A stretch of 64,000 nucleotides of DNA from Theropithecus gelada. Taxonomy: Eukaryota > Chordata > Mammalia > Primates > Cercopithecidae. The position numbers and the translations under genes are program-made. Below the pieces are notes generated by a model, which saw nothing but the letters and a program-made list of their open reading frames with translations, had not been told where the DNA came from and searched no databases. Within the stretch, counting starts at the first letter, position 1. Each line of letters begins with the position of its first letter. Positions 12,540 to 24,500 of this stretch are shown here, in pieces. The stretch spans positions 66,897,438 to 66,961,437 of the forward strand of contig NC_037681.1 in assembly GCF_003255815.1 (NCBI RefSeq). The letters are read 5' to 3'.

Positions 12540-12960
12540 AAAAAAGAACTTACTGTACAGATCTAGATATTGCTATAAATTGATGGTGATAAGGATTTTT
12601 TGATGAAGTCAAAATATTTTGTTGTATTTCAGCAGTAATAATTTGTCATGCAACCACATTACAAAGTTTGTACTTACATGTAAAATTTTTGTTTCATTTC
12701 CTAATCAAAGTAATGCTTTAAGTATTTTATTGACAATTTCAGTGGCTACTGCCTCTGCAGAAAGAAGTTTTTCCAATTAAAATGAATTTTTAAAATAACT
12801 ACAAAGACTAAGGAAAGGCTGTCTAATTTGACATTACAGTCAATCAACATAAATTTTGTGAAAAACTCAATTAAAATAATTTTTAATTTTATTTAAAATA
12901 TAGAAAAATAAAATTTTCACTGAAACATTATCATTCCATAACCAGAATAGCCAGATATTC
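12540..12960 (+). pseudogene. hAT-superfamily transposase C-terminal remnant
   Basis: Translation around 12735-12770 reads T-I-S-V-A-T-A-S-A-E-R-S-F-S-N, the signature of the hAT dimerisation domain. It is followed by decayed basic and 'L-x-x-L..I-x-S' sequence to about 12870. Upstream, 12570-12625 reads D-G-D-K-D-F-F-D-E-V-K-I-F, matching the segment that normally precedes it. Stops and frameshifts interrupt every frame and I see no N-terminal zinc finger or terminal inverted repeats. Likely a fragment of an old autonomous hAT transposon (Zaphod/Tip100-like), with the subfamily uncertain. Not functional. Confidence 0.62.
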
Positions 12961-13189
12961 TCAATAAAAATAAAATTCAGTTATCCCTGATGTTTCACTA
13001 GTTTTAGCCATATATAAAACCACAGCTTTTACATATCTTTCAATTTTGTAGTTATATAGCTTTGTCATGGTAGGAGAAAGTCAACGGTTTCTTAATTTAT
13101 GGCTTTAAATATATATATTTTTATATATAGTATGATACATATGTACTCCTTCATCAATACTCTTGCCCTAGACTCTACATATTTTAGGG

Positions 13190-13785
13190 CAAGCCTTTAT
13201 ACTAGAGAAGATAAATATCGTCAAAAGATAGTTCTTTAAAAAGACTAATAAAATTGATAAATCTTGATGAGACTGTTCAAATAAAAAAAGAAAATTCAAA
13301 TATCGATATTATGAATAAAAACAGGGGCATCGTTACAGACCCAACAGACATTGATATCTCATGATTATGTCATAATTATATCTCATAAGAGATATTCTGA
13401 ATAACTTAAAACAAATAAATTTTAAAATTTGGATGAAATAGACAAATTTGTTTAAAAATAAAATTCACCAAAACTGCCAAAAGAAATAGAAAATCTAAAC
13501 AGTATTATAATTTCAAAAAATTTAATATATAAACCTTCCCACAAAGAAGTTCTTGGCCCAGATGCTCATAAGTAAACTTTACCCAAGACTTCATGAAGAT
13601 ATTTTGTCAGTCTTACATAAACTTTCCATAAAACCAAAAGAGACGGCAAGCTTCAAAACTGATTTTATAAGATTGGTATTATCTTGATATCAAAACCTGA
13701 CTAGTACATTTTAAGGAAGTAAAATTACAGACCAATCTTACTGATGAACATAAATGAGAATTTCCTATACAAATGAACGAACGAA
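13190..13785 (+). mobile_element. L1M ORF2 fragment
   Basis: Sense L1M wording of the region before the polymerase is visible at 13225-13780 ('agactaataaaattgataaatct', 'gcccagatg', 'caaaacctgac', 'agaccaat'). It is diverged and truncated at both ends. Confidence 0.72.
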
Positions 13786-14019
13786 TGTGAACATTAATGA
13801 ATGCATGGGCTTATTTCCTGGTTTTTCATAGACCTAGGACAGAAATCCACTCAGCCTGACAAAGTAAGGATTTCAATACCAGTCTTGGCTCATACCCCCA
13901 AGAACCCCTGGATGCTAAAATGGCTCAAAGAGCTAACAAAGTCTGGACAAACCAACATGCCTGGTTTAATTAGTCTGTAGGAAGTCCAGGTATCGGTATT
14001 TCTTAAAAGCCTTCCAGAG

Positions 14020-14640
14020 TTCGGGCAGAGATCACAGTGAGACGCTGAGCTCCGCGGCTAGCTACCCTGGGGCCCTCCAACCCTGGGCCAACGAGTGAGT
14101 TGGGGGAGCCCCGGGACAGACTGGGGCCCCCACCCTGCAGACAACCCAGAGCCCTTGCTGTGGCTCCCACTGGCCACACCCAGGCCTTGAAGGAGCATCG
14201 ATCATATTCCTCAACCTACCTCTGTGACTTGATGGTGGCGGCAGCCTCTCCCAGACGACCCCGCCGACTGCTGGATCTCCAGAGGAGACCCCTGCCAAGC
14301 CGTCCGGATGCAGAGCCTTTGAGTGGCAGCTGCCGTGGCTGGCCGGAAGCATGGCAGCGACAGGGAGGTCGCTAGGGTGTGGAGGGGCGGGTCTACGGAG
14401 GCCTCCTTAGGCCACAGAGCCACGTAGAGGGTAGACCTGCAGTGACCGCTCAGTCCCAGTTGAACGAGACCTACTGAGTCCTGAGGACAACCGACAGAGG
14501 CGTTAACGGCACAGAAGGTGAGCCAAGTCCTGGAGGAGGGTGAGTAGAAGGATAAGTGGCCGTCGCGGGTTGGTGATCGTTCTACCAGACCTCTATGTCG
14601 CAAGAGAAATGGTAGGATGACAGGGCACAGTTGGCCCGCT
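14020..14640. promoter_or_regulatory. CpG-rich patch, candidate CpG-island promoter
   Basis: About 31 CpGs lie in roughly 620 bases, in a setting that is otherwise CpG-poor and AT-rich, and no Alu is involved. A consensus-like donor AAG|GTGAGC lies at 14517/14518 on the plus strand. On the minus strand CAGAG|GTAGGT lies at about 14219-14214. An ATG at 14232 opens 48 codons (M-V-A-A-A-S-P-R-R-P) to TAG at 14375, but the composition is that of translated GC-rich DNA and I would not call it a protein. Most economical reading: promoter and first exon of an unannotated or long non-coding transcript, possibly bidirectional. Confidence 0.45.
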
Positions 14641-14854
14641 GGACATGCCCACCACCCTTTGGGAAGGTTTATTGACCGTTTATAGAAAGCTTGTGTGTAT
14701 ATAACATGAAAAAGTTGCTCTCAACTTCCCTCCAACCTTTTAAAAGAAAACATTTTCCACATCTAGGCTTTCTAGATGTGAAGAGGTTGCCGACGAATGA
14801 CAGTGAGAAAATCACACATCTTGTAAATTCTCATTTGTTTAAAAAGAAATCATA

Positions 14855-15162
14855 GGTCGGGTACGGTGGCTCACGCCTGTAATCCCAGCACTTTGGGAGG
14901 CAAGGCGGGCAGATCACGAGGTCAGATGGAAACCAGTCTGACCAATATGGTGAAACCCCGTCTCTATTAAAAATACAAAAATTAGCCGGGAGTGGTAGTG
15001 GGCGTCTGTAATCCCACCTACTCGGGAGGCTGAGGCAGGAGAATCGCGTGAACCCAGGAGGCGGATGTAGAGGTTGCAGTGAGCGGAGATTGCGCCATTG
15101 CACTCCAGCCTGGGTGGCAGAGCAAGACTCCGTATCAAAAAAAAAAAAAAAAAAAAAAAATT
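14855..15162 (+). mobile_element. Alu (S/Y type) with 25-base A-tail
   Basis: Full dimeric Alu from GGTCGGGTACGGTGGCTCAC, with a small in-element insertion ('gcggatgtagaggttgcag') and a long, uninterrupted A-tail at about 15137-15161. Confidence 0.93.
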
Positions 15163-17015
15163 ACAAAAATAAATGTCTTCCGGAGGTGACTTTGAAATGG
15201 ATAGACCACCTCTGGAAGCAAAGCTTCCATGTTTGTTCAGTGAGTTACAGGACATAGAACAGAAGACCTGAGAAGGAAGTTCTAGGCCAGTCTGGTCATA
15301 TCTGAAGAGATTTTCATGTTCTAATCTAACTATGGTTTTGTGTACATTTTATTAATGCTCACTACTGTATATAAGTTGACTAACATAAAACAATCCCTTT
15401 ATAAATGTCCTTTTGTTTGTTTATAGGAAGTCCTGTCTTCTGGGATTGAGTTTGGTAATCCACCCCTTGGAGCTAGACACAGTAGTATACTTAGTCATTG
15501 GGATGGTGGGAGAGGGAGAAGAGGGAGAAGAGGAAGGATGAAGGAAAGGTCTCTTTGCTAGTATCTCCATATCTAGAAGAGGGTTTAAAATCATAACCGT
15601 AGATCTATATGAGCATTTTCAGTAAAGTGCCTGTGTTTGTTGTGGACAAATCTTATTATTTTGCAACATCTGAGCTTTATGAAAGTCCTGGGGTGACAAT
15701 GTATGTTAAAAAGTAGAGCTAGTGAATTAGGCAATTTATTAATTTTTTTTGTTATAATTGATAGAAAAGATGCATCTTGGACATGGAATCGTTAAACCAC
15801 GTCTGAGCAGTGTATGTCAGAACTTGTTCATTAGGTTGGCAGCAGAGGGGCAGAATGAAGTATAAAGGGAGAGATATATGCAAATATGTCCATGTTTACA
15901 TTTTGACACTAACCATTGATGTATGTGGAACTCTTTTGGCTGTACTATAGGAATACAGTAAGTAATTCGATGGAAACATACCTTCTTGCTAATATTTTAA
16001 TGGTATAGATATAAATTATCTTAGAAACATTATACATAGTGTATTCTGCTGCTTTATGTTTCATTTTAAATTGAGCATTAAGAAAATACAGTGTTTTAAT
16101 CAGAATTCTGCTAATGCTTTTGTCTAGAGGCGTGTTATCATTTGGGCCTTCTATGAAATTTTAGTCCTAAGAAAGGGAGGATTATATTTTTTCTAGCAGA
16201 TGGAGTTGGTGTAATGTGTTGCTGGTTATCAGAATACTCATATAGCTTTAAGATTTTGAATTGGTAAATATTCATGATGTGTGAAAAGGCATGATACATA
16301 TGATCTCAAGTCCATTAAATTGGATGTTGTATCTACACAGATAGGACTTAGAAGGACATGTGAAACTAAATTGCTTGTGATTGTGGATGACTTTGTTCTT
16401 TGCTTCTAGTGGTTTTCAGTTTCCTATAATGCACACATTAGCTTTTAAAAAGTGAAGGTTATTTTTAAAAACCTGTTAAAAAAAAAAAAAAAATTCCAGG
16501 TGACTCTAAAGCATAATGTTGAGAGCCACTGGAGTAAATTACTGACCCTGGTATGTAGCTAGTATTTATTCTAAGTGCAATGGGAAGGCATTATAGGGGT
16601 CAAGGAGAGGTGTGACATAATCTAATTTACTGTTTAAGGCTCAGGCCTTAAACAGTACCATGGAGGTACCAAACTGCACCATGGAGGGTGACAGCAGAAG
16701 CAAGGTACCAGTTAGGAGCCGACTGGGGAGAGTAAAGGGAATCAGGACATATGTCAGGCATAGGGCTGCCCAGTCATGCTGACAACAGAAGTCCTGGGAG
16801 TGAAGGACAGAGAAGAATCCCTAGAATCTGGCAATCTTTAGCAGTACCAGACACGGAGCTCCTGTAATTTCACGCGTCAGACAGTCATCTCTGCCACCCC
16901 TTCCTCTGGCAACTCCCACAGCCTGCAGCAGGGCAGGCACCTGGTAGAGGCATATACAGATGGCTAGAATGAAACAGCCTCTCTGGCGCAATAAACCTCC
17001 AGGCTCTGTGGAAGC
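15163..17015. other. Unique sequence with old repeat traces
   Basis: No gene recognised. Features are a polypurine run at about 15507-15550, an A-run at 16480-16494, and at 16565-16640 a stretch resembling an old mammalian interspersed repeat ('aatgggaaggcattatagggg'). Confidence 0.5.
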
Positions 17016-17019
17016 CCAG

Positions 17020-17110
17020 GTCTCCTGTGTGACTCTGATAAATTCCTTCCCCTCTCCGGCCTTTGTAAAACAGAAATTATATTTTCCACTGCCTGCCTTA
17101 CGGGCAGAGG
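17020..17110 (+). repeat. MIR fragment
   Basis: Sense MIR wording 'gtgactctg...aaattccttcccctctcc...ttgtaaaacag'. Short and diverged. Confidence 0.55.
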
Positions 17111-17124
17111 TATTTTGAATATCC

Positions 17125-17335
17125 AGGACAGCAATGCATAATGACAGTTAATAACAGTTGTTTTCAAGAACAACCACCTTGCAAGGTAGAGATGTTCAAA
17201 CACTCTTACAAACATCAGAGCTGAGAGATAAAAGTAACTACCTGAGGCCAATTGGCTATCAGTGCTTATGTGGGGTTTTGATCCAGGCCAGTTTGACTTC
17301 AAATTCTAGATTCCTTTCACCACATGATGCTGAAA
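17125..17335 (-). repeat. MIR, antisense
   Basis: Antisense MIR core: 'agagataaaagtaactacctgaggcc', then 'ggggttttgatccaggcc' and the terminal 'accacatgatgc' motif. Confidence 0.75.
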
Positions 17336-17704
17336 TTGCAACATATTAGATGATGCACTGGCAAGACGGCAGGAAAACTATTATATTCTTTCATTGTTCC
17401 TGATACCAAGATTGGTGGGATTCTTTTGAAAAGCAAATTAGTAATGAGTATCAAAATCTACAAAAGTGTTTCTACCTCTTGATCATATTGAATTTATTCT
17501 CAAGACAGCAATTTTGAATTATAAAAAGGTGTATACCTAGAACTTTTAGTTCTGCATCATTTGTAAAAGCAATAAATTCGAAGTAATTTAAATTGGGGAC
17601 TTGTTTTAAAAAAAAAAAAACTATGGTGTCAAAGGAGTACTATACAGTAATGCTTCTCCGTGAATATATACTAATATACACTTACAATAACACAGGCTCA
17701 CTGA

Positions 17705-17897
17705 ATATCACACTACTAACACTTACAGACCAAAACTTGGCCCCGCAAGAGACATTTGACAATGTCTGAAAACATTTTTGGTTGTCCCAGCCTGGGGGGA
17801 GGGTGAGTTCTATTGGCACTTGATGAGGGGTGACCAAGGATACTGCAGTGTATAGGACAGTCTCCCCAAATGTCAATAATGCTGAGATTGAAAAACC
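17705..17897 (+). mobile_element. MER20-type hAT-Charlie element
   Basis: The block 'gacatttgacaatgtctgaaaacatttttggttgtc' through 'aatgctgagattgaaaaaccct' matches the non-autonomous hAT element MER20. The 5' terminal ~25 bases are poorly preserved. Confidence 0.75.
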
Positions 17898-18698
17898 CTA
17901 TTATACAGACATTAAATATGATGAATGAAGATTTTATGATTTAATAGAGAAAAAGTAGAGTTCCAAATTTGGGGCACACCATGATTACAACCATGGAAAA
18001 CCTTATCTTGCACATGAAGAAACAGCAGATGAAAACACAGGAAACTGCAAAAATATACATTGATGGAAGTAGAGATAAGTCTTATTCTTTGAAGAGTTTT
18101 ACTTAATGATGTTATTTTTTACTCTCAGCAAAATTTGGAAAAAAAATTGAAATACAACTTGCTATAGATATCCATTGTCGTCGTTGTTAGCCAGATGAAA
18201 CATTGTACACAGCACATTTTTGTGCTCAATTGATTCTCTGAAAGGAAAGAAGGAATTTTGTTTGTTTTGCAAAAGTTATGTGAACATATCCAGATCAAAA
18301 GTGGCATTTTTAGAAAGCCATGCAACTGTCATATCCATTATGTTGGTCAAGACTCCTTCTGGTGCAAGGAACACAGATCAAACTGGAACTAGCTTACACA
18401 AGAAAAGACATATTGGTTCATGTGACTGGGGGGAAAATGTCTGACATCAAGTCATATGGACCCGAGAGCAGAAACAGTGCTATCTGCTGCTTGATATGCC
18501 CTCTGCCTTTGCTCTCTTTCACTCTCAGACTACCCACTACATTCGTTCTCCGAGTGTGGCCCTCATCCTCTATTGCATACTGCTTTCTCACTGGGAACAG
18601 AGGAGACACAAATGTTTTGATGGAGCACATGCTCCAGTACATTCCTGGTAAAAGATACATGGGAGGTAAAATTCTGAGACCCTGCATTTCTAGAATTT
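17898..18698. other. Unique sequence with possible old repeat at 18350-18660
   Basis: No gene recognised. 18365-18440 ('aaactggaactagcttacacaagaaaag...ttggttcatgtgactgg') resembles a widespread old repeat that I cannot name with confidence. The overlapping 106-137 codon open frames on both strands are not protein-like. Confidence 0.4.
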
Positions 18699-18747
18699 GT
18701 TGGCCTCCCAAAGTGCTGGAATTAAAGCTGTGAGCCACTGCCCAGAG
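18699..18747 (-). mobile_element. Short antisense Alu end fragment
   Basis: 49 bases, 'ttggcctcccaaagtgctgg' through 'gtgagccactgccca', matching only the 5' end of an Alu left arm. No T-run precedes it, so it is a deletion remnant. Confidence 0.85.
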
Positions 18748-21700
18748 TTTTTTTATGATATAACTCTCTTCATCTCAGAGTTAATAAATAATCATCTAAG
18801 ACCTACTGAGGGCTCTTTTTCTATAGGATCACAGTGGAAAACTGTAAGAGTGGTACTGGGAGGGAGCACTAGTTTGAGAAGAGAAATGATGGTGGGACCT
18901 GGGCATTTGCAGTCAACAAGAAAAGCTGAAAGAAATGCAAACATTCATTCAAAAGCTGCCTAAATTATCTAAGTTTCCATTTCCTCATTACAAAATAGGG
19001 CTCAAATGGGACTAGAATAGACCTAAAATGTGTCATAAAATTTCTGTACCTGGAACTGAACATTCATTGCCTCATGTAATGCACCAAGCAGAGCCAGGCA
19101 ACTAGAAATCGTCTGTAGTAAATGTTTCCATTGTTCCCAACTCTTGGCTCCCTTTCTTGAGAGATGATTGCAAGATGCTCATGACCAAGTGACTTGAGTA
19201 TGTTCCTGTAAGTAGGGTATACTTCCCTGCCCATGTCAGACTCAGCCACGAGACTCAGTGGAGCCAATACGACGTAAATGGAAATGACAGAGAAAAGCAT
19301 GAGGGACAATGCAAGTTTTTTCCAGCTCTCTTACAATTTCCCTTGGTCATCACTTGTCTTGAATCTGGGCTTCTCCTTCAGCTAGGTCCCAGATGAGAAG
19401 ACACAGAACAGGGCCCCAGCTAATCTAGCGTATTCATGAAACAGAAACAAATCTGTTTGTTGAGCCACTGAAGTATGAGGGTTACTTGTCACCACAGCAA
19501 AGCTGATTAATACCGAGTCCCACATACAGCTAATAAGGAAAAGCAGGAGGAATAGGAAGATGATAGTGTAGAGCAACAGGAGGAGGGGGCAAGAAAGAGG
19601 GAAAGGAGAAAGATGATGAAGAAGAGGAAGAGAAGGAGACTTTTAGTAACTATTGCTGCTTAGAATCATGTTAGCGTCTGTGAAAAATAAAAGACCAAGG
19701 CTAGGATATGTATGTTCCTATTTAGAAGATTAAAATCTAGTTGGAGAGGAACCACAAATAAAATGTCCTAGTCACAGGGATAGCAGAATTTAAGGGCTAA
19801 GCATGCTCCAGACCAAAGGCTGCAGAAATTCTAGCTATAGAGGGTAACTGTTAGAGGGGTAGAGAGAACTGAAAGGACTGGAACTGAGCATTGAAGGACG
19901 CATATACCACTTGAATGTTCAAAAAGAGGGGAGGTCACTGTAGGCTGAGCACAGAGTACAGAGGGCGGGGGAGTCGGGGAAGCCAAGGGGAGAGGCCACA
20001 GCCAAAGATATTCTTGGCTTGAGGATGCCATGACTTCTGAGAGTCATCCCAAGAACCTCTACCTCTTTGTCAGAAATCTATCAAGACCGAAGGCCCACCT
20101 GTCTTTTTGGTGGATGAAATAAAGTTAATCAATTGGAGACCTGCACATGTGAGCTGAGCCGGAGATGCATGAGACTGCCATGCAAGGGGAGAGGGGTGCT
20201 CAGAGCAGCTGCTAGTTCCCCCAGATGTACAGCTAACTGGGCTGTGGAGTCTTGACAGAGGGCGTGTTTGGCTTTCTGACCCCAATCACCCACAAAGTCT
20301 GACTGGATTTCTGGAGACTAAGTACAGAATTTCCATTTCTGGAACACCTCTGTAATTTCCTTAAAAAACCAAACTTCGTGGTTTGAGCATATTGCATGTG
20401 ACCAGTAAGGGTTAGAAGAGGGTTTTGCAGAGCTGAGATGCAAACAGATACTGACCTTTGTTCTCTTAGGCAAATACTCCCCTCTTTGCTCTCTCCTCTG
20501 GAATTTCCCATAAACTGTGCTGACCTTCACCAAGGGACAGTAGGCTCTTAAAAATTCTGCCTTGCCCTAACTTGTTCATAAAGGAATTCATGGCAGCTGC
20601 AGATCTCCTTGAAGTTCAATTATAGTTTTTTTTCAATGAGAAAATTAGGCCAAAGGAAAAATAAAGTGGGCAAAAGAGATAAAACAAGGCATAAGACACA
20701 ATACTAAGGAGAGGGCGGACCACAAATGTTACAGCGTGCTTCCTGTGGCAAATCCACAGAGGGTAATATTGATTACAAGTTTTCTGGTTTCTAAAAGATA
20801 ACAGCAGATGCCAAGTTTTCCTGTTATTGAAACCAGGGAGAATTTTCCCCCACCCCAATGTAGAAGGTTGGAATGCCTTCCACCTTCCGTAATGACCCTC
20901 AGTGAATACAATAGCAGGTTTCAGTTCCTCAGTGTAGACTAACAACAAACGTCAAAGTTCCCAAAATTCCGTTAATCAAATGAACTATTTGAAAGACCTA
21001 GGCAATTCAGTCCAGTCTGCCACCATCTGATGGTACCTCTTGACCCAAGGATAGCATGTAGCATATGGAAAAAGAAATGAACGGCTTATCCTTCAAGCAA
21101 TCTTCTATGAATAATTATTTCTTTTTTAAAAAATGAGCTTCTGATAAGAATAGAGCTGCAGAGTTTGAAGTTATACTATCAGGCAAAAACTGGAGATTCA
21201 CACAATGTATTGTTCTTGTCAAAGGAAGACTGGATATGCTTTGGCCATAAGCCAAGTAGAGGGTGGGGGCTAATGTCCTCTTTTGCCAGTTTAAGGAGTC
21301 TAATCAGGATTGGAACCAGCATGAAAATTCACTGAACCTCCACCAAGAAGGGGGCCAACAAGAGCAGCGATGATTCCCACAGGAGCTAGTTATGCATCTA
21401 TTCCAACCTGTGGCAAAGTTCCAAATGCTGTATGTCATAGAGATCACCCTCTAGCATGTTAGCCTAGAAAATGTTCAAAGTAGCTATTACCAATTGCCCA
21501 CTAAGACCACAAAACATTTAATAAAGCACCCAGGACATTCGAATCCTAATACCAGTTCACAGCTAAAAAATATTGTATGGCCTAACCAAAATGAGCTACA
21601 CATGATTACCTTCATAAGTCATAAAATGAAAGTGCTATTGTGAGAGAGAAGGGGGAAGACTGTACTGATATTTTTAAAAGGTTTGGATATCACTATGAAT

Positions 21701-22195
21701 TGTTATCATTGAAAATAGTTACTCATCCCCACAAAGTCTTCTGATGATGTGAAAAGAAAGTTCTAAGGAATTCTCATTTGTTTTTTTCCTTTTTGCCCCA
21801 CTGTCTATAGCTCACTCAGCTTACCCATTGAACCCTGAGGGTCTGTTTCCCTTTTTCCTTCCCACACAAACATCACAGTAACAGTCTGGCCTTCCCAACC
21901 CACCACTGGAAACTTCAGCTGAACTGGTCATATATCAGTCAACTCTAGAAGACCAGCTCTGATCCCAAGAAACTGTGACATTGCCTCCATTGGAAGTTAC
22001 AACCTTCACCTGCCAACCTGGACTCATCCCATAGGCAAGTGAAGGAACATTTCTCCTCTTATTCATCTCAAGCAACAAATCTGGGACAAAATTCAAATTA
22101 GCCTTAAGGTCCTTAAGTGGGAAGGATTAGTCTTATAAATTAGTTTATAAATTCCCCCATGACACATAATAGAGTACTGCATACACTAAAGGAGC
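18748..22195. other. Long largely unique interval
   Basis: No gene or exon recognised. 19180-19520 shows old-repeat wording ('ttgttgagccactgaagta...gttacttgtcaccacagcaaagctgattaatacc') that recurs, diverged, at about 57000-57310. A polypurine tract lies at 19545-19645. The short open frames (up to 110 codons) lack any domain. Confidence 0.5.
19545..19645 (+). repeat. GA-rich polypurine tract
   Basis: About 100 bases almost entirely A and G, with GGAGGA, GAAGAA and GAGAAGG units. Low complexity and capable of triplex formation. Confidence 0.85.
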
Positions 22196-22199
22196 TTAA

Positions 22200-22475
22200 C
22201 AATAGTTGCTACCATTTGTCAAACACTTTCTTTATTCCAGGAGCTGTACCTGAAGCTCTACATAATTGTTTCATGCATACATTTTGTCATTCATTCTAAC
22301 TCTCCTAGAAAGGTATTATCCCCATTTTTAAGATGGAGAAATGGAGGCTCTGGCAAATGCATTGACTCATCTAAGACAATACAGCTAGTAAGTAGCGGAG
22401 TAAACTTTGATCCAAAGACTGAACGGTGACAAAACCTAAACTCTTTCTACTCTATAGGCTGCCTCCCTATAAACA
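22200..22475 (-). repeat. MIR, antisense, nearly full length
   Basis: Clear antisense MIR: 'ttgctaccatttgtcaaacact', 'ttatccccatttttaagatggagaaa', 'acagctagtaagtagcggag' and 'ctctttctactctataggctgcctc'. Confidence 0.88.
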
Positions 22476-23175
22476 TTTCATTCCTCCAGTGACCACTGTA
22501 TCAATGATGGAAGTCATAGGTGGGTCAATGACTTCCGAATATATCACATAAACTACCTAACAAAATCCAGCAACAGTATGGATCTTGAAGTAGTGAATAC
22601 CATCACAGAAACATCTTTCTGTCTGAGATATTATAGATAGGATCACTACTCTGATTGAAAAACTGGACTAGATGATCTCAATATCTAAAATAAAAAAGCA
22701 AAGACTGGAGTCATATTCTGATCAACAAGGCCAAAGTTAAATTCCAGGTTCCTTTCATTTCAGAAAATGCCCATTAAGTGCCTCATATATGAGATACTAT
22801 GTTTCAGAAGACAGAGACAAAAGAAAAGACACAGTTACCAGTGTGGGAGAATTATTATTATTTAAGCTAGATATTGAAGAGAAATAAGCTTTTAGAAAAT
22901 TGGGGTAGAAAAAAATGGAAAGTTATACCTAGTAGCAGATGAAGGGAATAGGGGTATTCAAACACAGGAAGGTGAGAAACTATAGAAAAAGTTTAGAGAA
23001 ATAAAGATACTTCACAGAATGTAGTGGAAGGGAAGCACTGAAAGGTAAATTGAAGCCAGGCTATAGAGGACTTTGAATGACTAAAAAATCTGGATTTTAG
23101 TTGATTGCATTGGAAACCACTGAGACTTTAGAACAAGAGAGTGATTTGTTCATGGCTGTGGCTTAAGTAGATCAA
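22476..23175. other. Unique sequence with an old-repeat stretch
   Basis: No gene. 23040-23160 ('agccaggctatagaggactttgaatgac...tggattttag...gaaaccactgagactttagaacaagagagtgattt') belongs to the same type of old repeat glimpsed at 16565-16640. Family name not certain. Confidence 0.4.
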
Positions 23176-23690
23176 TCTGAATCTTCAATAAAATATTAAC
23201 AAATAGAATCCAATGATGTATAAAAAGAATTATACACCATAACCAAGTGGAATTTATCCCAGGTATGCAAGGCTGGTTCAACATTTGAAAAATCAGTGTA
23301 ATCCAAGGCATCAATAAGCGAAAGAAAAAAAAAGTCATATGATGATATCAATTGATTTAAAAAAAAAAAAAAGCAGTTGACAAAATCCAACACCCATTCA
23401 TGATAAAACTCTCAGCAAATTAGAAATAGAGGGAAACATCATCAACTTCATGAAGAACATCCTCAAAGAACCTACAGCTAATATCATATTTAATAGTGAG
23501 ACACTGGATGTTTTCTCCTAAGATCAGGAATAAGGCAAGGATGTTCAATCTCATCACTGTTTTTCAACATCGTACTGGAAGTCCTACCTACTGTAATAAG
23601 ATAAGGAAATAAAGGGTATACAAATAGGAAGGGAAGAAATGAAACTGCTTTATTCACAGATGTAATGTAAATAGATCAATATGGCACCGA
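23176..23690 (+). mobile_element. L1M ORF2 polymerase fragment
   Basis: Sense L1M wording: 'caaatagaatccaatgatgtat', 'tttatcccaggtatgcaaggctggttcaac' region, 'gttgacaaaatccaac', 'ataaggcaaggatgttcaatctcatcactg'. It ends near the position of the polymerase active-site segment. Confidence 0.88.
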
Positions 23691-24285
23691 GTATAGGATA
23701 GTGTGTGGAACTAATAATTCCTTAAGCTCATGCTGGTGTAGAGACCTGCCAGAGCCCACATTAAAAAAATGAAAAACAAACCAACAAGTAAACAAAGCCA
23801 AACTCCCAATTTAAATAGCAACCTTGAGCTGAGTTGATGTGGATGCTGAGGCACCTGGGTAGAATGGACAGAATTGTGCTAGATGTCAGGGATCTATCTG
23901 TTGTGTTTAGGGCAATTTGATTGCACTCTCCCCACTCCTCAGTCACCCCAAATATTGATTTCTCTTCTGGGTATACGAGGGGGACATGACATGATAGCTG
24001 AAGTTGTGTAGTAGTAAGCTGCTTTATAATGGCAATGTATTGATTTTATCTTCTTCCTTGTCTTCTGGAAGGCTCAGCCCAAGCAACTAAGATAACACTA
24101 GAAACAAAAATGGCCATAATACAATCTGACGTTTCCATATTTCCTTGATGGTTTCCAAGTGAATTTGCCCTTCAATAGCCTTCAAACTAAAGCAGAAAGT
24201 TTCAGAGCAATTCAATTGATGAGAATGTAGTCGAGTGCCAATAATATGTAAAACCCAATAGAGAATAAAAGGAAGTTTAGACAAG
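23691..24285. other. Unique sequence
   Basis: No gene, RNA or named repeat recognised. Confidence 0.5.
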
Positions 24286-24289
24286 TATA

Positions 24290-24500
24290 GTGTGGGGAAA
24301 GAGAAAAAGCAGAAGATTGAGAGTCAGGTGAAGCAATCTGAGTTTTGAGTCTTGCATCATTACCTTCAGTTGTGTGACAAGCAAGTCTCTTAAGCTCTGA
24401 GCTCTCAGCTTTCTTACTTTTGCAATGAGAATAATACTAACCTGAATGCTGTGGGGATGAAATCAGAAAATGCACATGAACTTGGTTGGCTGCAAATGGC
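24290..24500 (+). repeat. MIR
   Basis: Sense MIR: 'attgagagtcaggtgaagcaatctgagttttgagtcttgcatc', 'gttgtgtgacaagcaagtctctt', 'gcaatgagaataatactaacc'. Confidence 0.8.

Noticed and set aside
14062..14603. 96- and 130-codon minus-strand frames and a 91-codon plus-strand frame
   Set aside because: Mutually overlapping frames in CpG-rich DNA with no similarity that I can recognise. Treated as translation of a possible promoter patch.
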